This document shows, piece by piece, positions 30,703 to 34,858 of a stretch of DNA of 34,858 nucleotides. This DNA comes from CAYSPT01 sp964432985 (GTDB taxonomy: Bacteria; Muiribacteriota; CAYSPT01): NCBI GenBank assembly GCA_964432985.1, contig CAYSPT010000055.1, forward strand, positions 1-34,858. The letters run 5' to 3'. The position numbers and the translations under genes were made by a program. How positions within the stretch are numbered: the stretch's first letter is position 1; each line of letters begins with the position of its first letter. A model generated the notes under the pieces. It was given only the letters and a program-made list of their open reading frames with translations, had not been told where the DNA came from and did not search any database.

Positions 30703-31827
30703 TCAGTTCTCGATCAACTCCACGTTGGCGCGGGGGAGGAGGAACCGTTCGCCGTTGTCTAGTTCTACTTCCAGAACACGGGCTTTCGACTCGCTTTCCA
30801 GCTTGTGGAGGTCCACCGGTAGATCCGTCACCGTGGCCAGCTCCCCGAAATGCGGCTCCCGGATGATCCGGACCTGGCCGCCTGCCAACAATGTACCTTC
30901 TTCGTACTCCCGCTTCTCTTCCTTGTAATCCGCCACCTCCCAGGGGATGATGACTTCGGGACGGATAACGCCGGCCCTGATCTGGGTGGCGCCGTTGATG
31001 GACGCTTTCATGCCGTCGTTGTTAGAGAGCAGTTCAAAGGTCTTGTTGGCCATGTTGATTCTGCCGAATCCCTCGGTAACGACGAAGGTAATCCCCTTCT
31101 TCTCATTGCCGGTAATGGCCACACCCAGGTCATACCCCAGGAAGTTTTTAAGATCCTTATCGTCGATACCAGCGGCGATCAGTCCGATGACCTTGAGCTC
31201 AAGCGCCCGTGCCACCAGCGGATTGGTGAGCAGTGATCCTACTACCACGATCTTGCCCGTACAGTCATCATCCAGGTCTTCCGGTTTGACGATCTGATCG
31301 GGGCTCGTGGCCACGACCTTGAGAGGCGCCACAACTTCGCCGCCGATGCCGAAAATACCCTGGATGAACGTGGCCTGGGCCTTTACGATCACTCCTTCTT
31401 CGGGCATGATCTCATCTACCATACCATCGATGTAGGCGGTTACCTCCACCGGTACGGGGGGCTCTCTGAGCACTACCTGGCCGGTGACGTTGGAGATCTG
31501 CTCAACGGTACCCGAAAGCGGTGCGAAACACCTGCTCTTGAACAGCCCGAAGAAGCTGGTGCTCATAGCCAATAGCTCGTCTTTTTCGACTTTGTCGCCC
31601 ACCTGCTTCTGCATGGCTCCTACCACTTCCGCCGGACCGATGGCCAGCTTGTTGACCACGTTTACCATGAACGGCTTGCCCGGCAGATCGGTGCGGGCAA
31701 CAACGTCCTGCGCCTTGACCCGGTCACCTACCTTTTTCAGCACTTCACCTTTTAACGGCAGACGCCGTTCTTTCTTAATGATCGTCCTCTTGGTTACCTT
31801 GAGGCCCGGTGTGTATGCGTGTCCCAT
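30703..31827 (-). CDS. Barrel-sandwich (lipoyl/RnfC-like) protein beside GlmL
   Basis: This 374-residue protein is not a family I can name. Its first 180 residues contain three segments with a barrel-sandwich look: one around KGEVLKKVGDRVKAQDVVA (22-40), one around APLSGTVEQISNVTGQVV and one around YIDGMVDEIMPEEGVIVKA. The biotin/lipoyl attachment lysine motif is absent, so the fold may serve as a scaffold, as in RnfC. The middle (about 195-290) reads like a small alpha/beta domain with GKIVVVGSLLTNPLVARALE. The C-terminal part is beta-rich. The start ATG follows AAAGGAG. It lies 56 nt after GlmL and is probably in the same operon, which suggests a role linked to GlmL. Confidence 0.75.
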   Translation of the reverse strand: MGHAYTPGLKVTKRTIIKKERRLPLKGEVLKKVGDRVKAQDVVARTDLPGKPFMVNVVNKLAIGPAEVVGAMQKQVGDKVEKDELLAMSTSFFGLFKSRCFAPLSGTVEQISNVTGQVVLREPPVPVEVTAYIDGMVDEIMPEEGVIVKAQATFIQGIFGIGGEVVAPLKVVATSPDQIVKPEDLDDDCTGKIVVVGSLLTNPLVARALELKVIGLIAAGIDDKDLKNFLGYDLGVAITGNEKKGITFVVTEGFGRINMANKTFELLSNNDGMKASINGATQIRAGVIRPEVIIPWEVADYKEEKREYEEGTLLAGGQVRIIREPHFGELATVTDLPVDLHKLESESKARVLEVELDNGERFLLPRANVELIEN

Positions 31828-31846
31828 TATCGATCAGCTCCTTTCC

Positions 31847-31877
31847 GCATTAGCAATTCATCTGCATTAGCAATTCA
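31847..31877. repeat. 17-nt-spaced direct repeat
   Basis: GCATTAGCAATTCA occurs at 31847-31860 and 31864-31877, between the GlmL stop and the next start codon. It is another short tandem duplication in an intercistronic gap. Confidence 0.7.
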
Positions 31878-31883
31878 GCAGAC

Positions 31884-33740
31884 TCAGCGTTTCAGTTCCG
31901 GATAGGCGTCAAGTGCCTTTATCCAGCGGGACAGACATTCTATTCGTGCCGTCTTGTCCTCGGGAATCTCGAAAGGCTGGCGGCCGCGGGCGTCGATGAT
32001 CAGCCCGGTGACTCCGCCCGTGAGCGTGCAGCCCATGGCCGTGCCTTTACCCTGCCCCAGGTCGAACCCGCGAGCCGGCTTGAGCATGGCTTCCACCTTG
32101 TCGTCGGCACCGCACGGAATGACCAGAAGGTCCCCGAACTTGACATCGAAGGTCTCTTCTTTCCCGTTCGGGAAGGTTAGGGTGCCGCTGATACACGGCT
32201 TGCCCGGCTTGGCCTTGCCCACCGGTGCGACACAGGTCCCCAGGTGGATCAGGCAGTCGCGCTCGAACACATGGGTAGCGGCGTCCTCGTGCACCTCCGC
32301 CAGCACCCCGAGCTGCGGCATCATGAAGATGGAGTCCACCGCCAGCCGGGTGACACCTTCCGGCAGGAAAGCGTCGATAAGCATCATGGCTGACTGGTTG
32401 CGCCGCGGGGCGTGAGAAAGTACACCGCCCGAGCCGATGAGCATGTCCAGAGTGGTCAGATTGACCAGTGTGGCGCCCGACGATTTCTGGCTGAACACAT
32501 CGGAGATGGTCCGCTCCTGCTGAACGCCCTTGAGACCCACTGCCAGCGATTTGTGCTGCTCGAAAGCCAGCCTGAGGGCTTCCCGGGCCACTGCCTGCTC
32601 GAACATGAGCTCCTCCAAAAGCAGCGGTATGGTGGTGGGCCGGATCATCTTGTTCTTGACCCGGTTTCTCAGGTCACGCTCGTTCATGTCGAAAGGCATC
32701 CAGCGCAGGACATTTTGCAGCCCCGCTTCTGCTACCACGTTGGAGATGGAATAGCTCATTCCCAGGTTGGCGCTCACCGTACGGTTGAAGATTTCCTGGA
32801 ACACGGAGAACACGTCGGTGGTGGCGCCGCCGATGTCGACTCCCACCACCTCTATGCCGTCCCGCTTGGCGATACGGTGCATGATGTTGCCCACCGCCGC
32901 CGGGGTCGGCATGATGGGTACGTCGGTCCAGTCCATCAGCAGAGGATATCCCGGCGCGTGCTGCATAACGTGCTCCAGGAACAGGTCCTGGATCTTGAGC
33001 CGGGCCGGCATGAGATTCTCCCGCTCCAGGACCGGCCGGAGATTTTCGGTAATGTCCAATTCGACTTTTTTCTCGAGCCGTTCACTGACGATATCGCGGG
33101 CTTTTACGTTGCCGGCGTAGATGACTGGCAAATCGTAGCTGATACCGAGCCTGGGTTTCGGGTCGGCGGCGGAGATGATCTCGGCCAGCTCGGCCACGTG
33201 TTTTGTGGTACCGCCGTCGATGCCGCCGGAAAAGAGGATCATGTCGGGCCTGAGGTCCCTGATCCGCTCGATACGCTCGTGATTGAGCCGCCCGTCGTTG
33301 GTGGCGATAACATCCATGACGATGGCTCCCGCGCCCAAGGCTGCCCTGGCAGCGCTCTCGGCGGTCATGCTCTTGACCACTCCGGCCACCATCATCTGCA
33401 GCCCCCCACCGGCGGAAGAGGTGGATATGTAAACGTCCACACCTTTCTTGCCGTCGTAGGGCTTGATAATGTCCTCCCCGTCGAGGAGCTGACGGCCGAC
33501 CAGTTCTCCCACTTCACCCACCGCGTTGAGCACCCCGCGGGTCACATCCTCCGCCGGGGCTTCCACGGTGGTAGGAGCCTCGCCTCTCACCACCAACCGA
33601 TACTCACCTTCCACCTTTTCGATTAAAATCGCTTTCGTGGTAGTTGACCCGCAGTCCGTAGCCAGGATGCTATGGATTTCTTCAGGATTCTTTTCGGCTT
33701 TGGACGTGCCGGCCTTCTGACCGGACTTACCTTTTCCCAT
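31884..33740 (-). CDS. glmL: GlmL/MutL-family ASKHA ATPase
   Basis: This 618-residue protein matches the GlmL (MutL) family encoded with adenosylcobalamin-dependent glutamate mutase. The phosphate 1 loop ATDCGSTTTKAIL lies at about 28-40 and a second ASKHA phosphate motif GVDIGGATTDVF near 300. Family members carry an ATPase fold like the reactivases of B12 enzymes and are thought to maintain the mutase. No mutase subunit (GlmS, GlmE) or B12 domain lies in this window, so it may serve an enzyme encoded elsewhere or have a different role. A Lys/Gly/Ser-rich N-terminal tail of about 20 residues precedes the domain. The start ATG follows AAGGGG. Confidence 0.9.
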   Translation of the reverse strand: MGKGKSGQKAGTSKAEKNPEEIHSILATDCGSTTTKAILIEKVEGEYRLVVRGEAPTTVEAPAEDVTRGVLNAVGEVGELVGRQLLDGEDIIKPYDGKKGVDVYISTSSAGGGLQMMVAGVVKSMTAESAARAALGAGAIVMDVIATNDGRLNHERIERIRDLRPDMILFSGGIDGGTTKHVAELAEIISAADPKPRLGISYDLPVIYAGNVKARDIVSERLEKKVELDITENLRPVLERENLMPARLKIQDLFLEHVMQHAPGYPLLMDWTDVPIMPTPAAVGNIMHRIAKRDGIEVVGVDIGGATTDVFSVFQEIFNRTVSANLGMSYSISNVVAEAGLQNVLRWMPFDMNERDLRNRVKNKMIRPTTIPLLLEELMFEQAVAREALRLAFEQHKSLAVGLKGVQQERTISDVFSQKSSGATLVNLTTLDMLIGSGGVLSHAPRRNQSAMMLIDAFLPEGVTRLAVDSIFMMPQLGVLAEVHEDAATHVFERDCLIHLGTCVAPVGKAKPGKPCISGTLTFPNGKEETFDVKFGDLLVIPCGADDKVEAMLKPARGFDLGQGKGTAMGCTLTGGVTGLIIDARGRQPFEIPEDKTARIECLSRWIKALDAYPELKR

Positions 33741-33777
33741 TCACTGCCACCCCTTCACTGAGCCCGAAGAATTCGAG

Positions 33778-34176
33778 CTAATTCTCTTGTTTGTCACCAG
33801 CGTGTTTCCGCGCTTGTTTCACTCTGTCCTTTTCTCTTCTATTTTCAACTTCAAGCTCCTCGATACGCCTGATTAAAATCTCCATGTTTTCACGGTCCTC
33901 GAGCAGCCGGATAGCATGATCATAGTCCGCACCGGTGTAGATTGCTCCGGCCATGGGCTTGAAGAACACCATAAGCTGGTTTCCTACGAAGGATAGCGGT
34001 TTTGACGCCTCGAGAAACATGATTGCCGGGACGGTGAGAGAATACTTGACAGCCATCCGGGCCAGGCGGTCAAGCAGATTCTGCTCATCGGGAGTGAGCC
34101 CTGTACTTGCCGCCGTCCAAGCCGTTTCACGAACCACCGGCATCCCTGCTTTCACTTGTATCGCGGACGTCTGCAC
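33778..34176 (-). CDS. Small protein upstream of glmL, unknown function
   Basis: I do not recognise this 132-residue protein. A moderately hydrophobic stretch (about 48-78) has too many polar breaks to be a clear membrane helix. The C-terminal third (about 90-130) is strongly charged and probably a coiled coil ending in a basic tail. A GTG start at 34176, used here, overlaps the upstream gene by 50 bp; an in-frame ATG at 34143 would cut the overlap to 17 bp. Its stop is 37 nt before glmL, so co-transcription is likely. Confidence 0.65.
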   Translation of the reverse strand: MQTSAIQVKAGMPVVRETAWTAASTGLTPDEQNLLDRLARMAVKYSLTVPAIMFLEASKPLSFVGNQLMVFFKPMAGAIYTGADYDHAIRLLEDRENMEILIRRIEELEVENRREKDRVKQARKHAGDKQEN

Positions 34177-34858
34177 GCCCGGTATCCTGTTGTTCCACCT
34201 GATTCTTGATAAAACCTATTACATGCTCACGGATTTCCTGTTCCGCCTCGGGGAGAAACAGCGTGAGGTTCCCGCGCCGGTTGGTAAAGAACGTGAATGC
34301 CCTGTCGGAGCGGTCCTTGAGGAAAATACCTGCCCGTCCGACGCGGAAGGCGCCGAAATCCCGCCAGATACGCTTGACTGTTCCCAGGGGAGTCATGATT
34401 TCCACTCCCTCCGTGTTCAACAGGTAACGGCTCGGCAGGAAAAAGTCCCTGAGTGAAATGAACAGGATCAGCACCGTGAGAACCGTGAGCAGCACGTCGG
34501 CGAAAGCCACCTGCACCAGGACACACAAGGCCACCAGAAAGATGACCACACCAACTGACCGCCTGGTGCTGGTCCTGAACGGATGAAAGCACCACTTGAG
34601 ACCGTCGGTATCCGGTTCTGCTTGCTCAGGCACGGGTTCGATTTCCGTAGTCACGGATTCAGCGGGTCTGGCGGGCTCGCTTTTCTCGACTTCGGACTCG
34701 ACAGACTCGACTGTGGTTTTCGCAACCACTGGTTCGGCTACAGTGCTTACCGATTCCGTGGACTCGGCGACGGTTTCCTTTTCCGACGCGGCGGGCTCGA
34801 CTACCGGCTCAGCCTGCTCAAGCGTGGTCTCGATTTCCACGACTGCGGATTCATCGAT
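34127..34858 (-). CDS. Membrane protein with Glu/Val-rich N-terminus, 5' partial
   Basis: The frame is open to the window edge, so the true start lies outside; a GTG at 34840 is only the first internal candidate. About 80 acidic, low-complexity residues (EPV, ESV, EQAEP repeats) lead into two hydrophobic segments (about 95-115 and 116-132 counted from that GTG). A cytoplasmic-looking domain of about 70 residues follows, with RYLLNTEGVEIMTPLGTVKRIWRDFG, which resembles PH-like/DUF membrane domains that read a residue stretch after paired helices. The function is unknown. It overlaps the next gene, so both probably belong to the glmL operon. Confidence 0.6.
   Translation of the reverse strand: MDESAVVEIETTLEQAEPVVEPAASEKETVAESTESVSTVAEPVVAKTTVESVESEVEKSEPARPAESVTTEIEPVPEQAEPDTDGLKWCFHPFRTSTRRSVGVVIFLVALCVLVQVAFADVLLTVLTVLILFISLRDFFLPSRYLLNTEGVEIMTPLGTVKRIWRDFGAFRVGRAGIFLKDRSDRAFTFFTNRRGNLTLFLPEAEQEIREHVIGFIKNQVEQQDTGRADVRDTSESRDAGGS

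Overview
The window carries about 20 protein genes, two strong divergent promoters, several intrinsic terminators and an unusual number of short tandem repeats in its gene gaps. It holds one scaffold gap of 100 N at 19667-19766. No rRNA, tRNA, CRISPR array, prophage or transposase was seen. The gene content points to an anaerobic or fermentative Gram-negative-type (diderm) bacterium from a poorly sampled lineage. The evidence is NuoE/NuoF-type NADH modules joined to glutamate-synthase modules, a GlmL-family protein, and a giant secreted protein with a CFI-box C-terminus. A Desulfobacterota- or Zixibacteria-like origin would fit, but I cannot settle the phylum from sequence alone.

Layout. (1) 278-6788, minus strand: a four-gene redox operon read from a TTGACA-N17-TAGAAT promoter at 6891-6919 and closed by a terminator at 123-170. 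Its order is NuoE-like protein, NuoF-GltD fusion, NuoG/HoxU-like Fe-S protein, FMN-binding glutamate-synthase-type protein. The NuoE-NuoF gap is filled by a tandem array of small hairpins. (2) 7209-9512, plus: a large unrecognised membrane protein with its own consensus promoter. (3) 9604-10359, minus: a HAD phosphatase. (4) 10514-19468, minus: a 2984-residue secreted multi-domain adhesin-like protein, preceded by a 24-bp repeat array that runs into the scaffold gap. (5) 20040-22669, plus: an ECF sigma factor translationally coupled to a zinc-finger anti-sigma/VWA fusion, then a strong terminator and a peptidase-like membrane-anchored protein. (6) 23935-24389: a gene-free stretch with a promoter and terminator bracketing about 140 nt, a good small-RNA candidate. 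(7) 24390-24797, plus: a small unknown gene. (8) 24927-34858, minus: a gene overlapping lon, then lon, Hsp20, an orphan Eco57I-type DNA methylase, a barrel-sandwich-like protein, a GlmL-family ATPase and two small proteins, the last cut by the window edge.

How the genes may work together. The redox operon looks like one soluble flavin/Fe-S enzyme. NuoE and NuoF modules would handle NADH, the GltD module would add a second FAD/NAD(P)H site, the small Fe-S protein would wire electrons, and the FMN GltS-type protein would be the terminal oxidoreductase. This resembles electron-bifurcating Hyd/Nfn/Stn-type assemblies with a GltB-type module added. It is the best candidate in the window for an undescribed system. 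The sigma/anti-sigma-VWA pair is a probable envelope-sensing unit. The GlmL gene lies beside a barrel-sandwich-like protein, but no mutase gene is in view.
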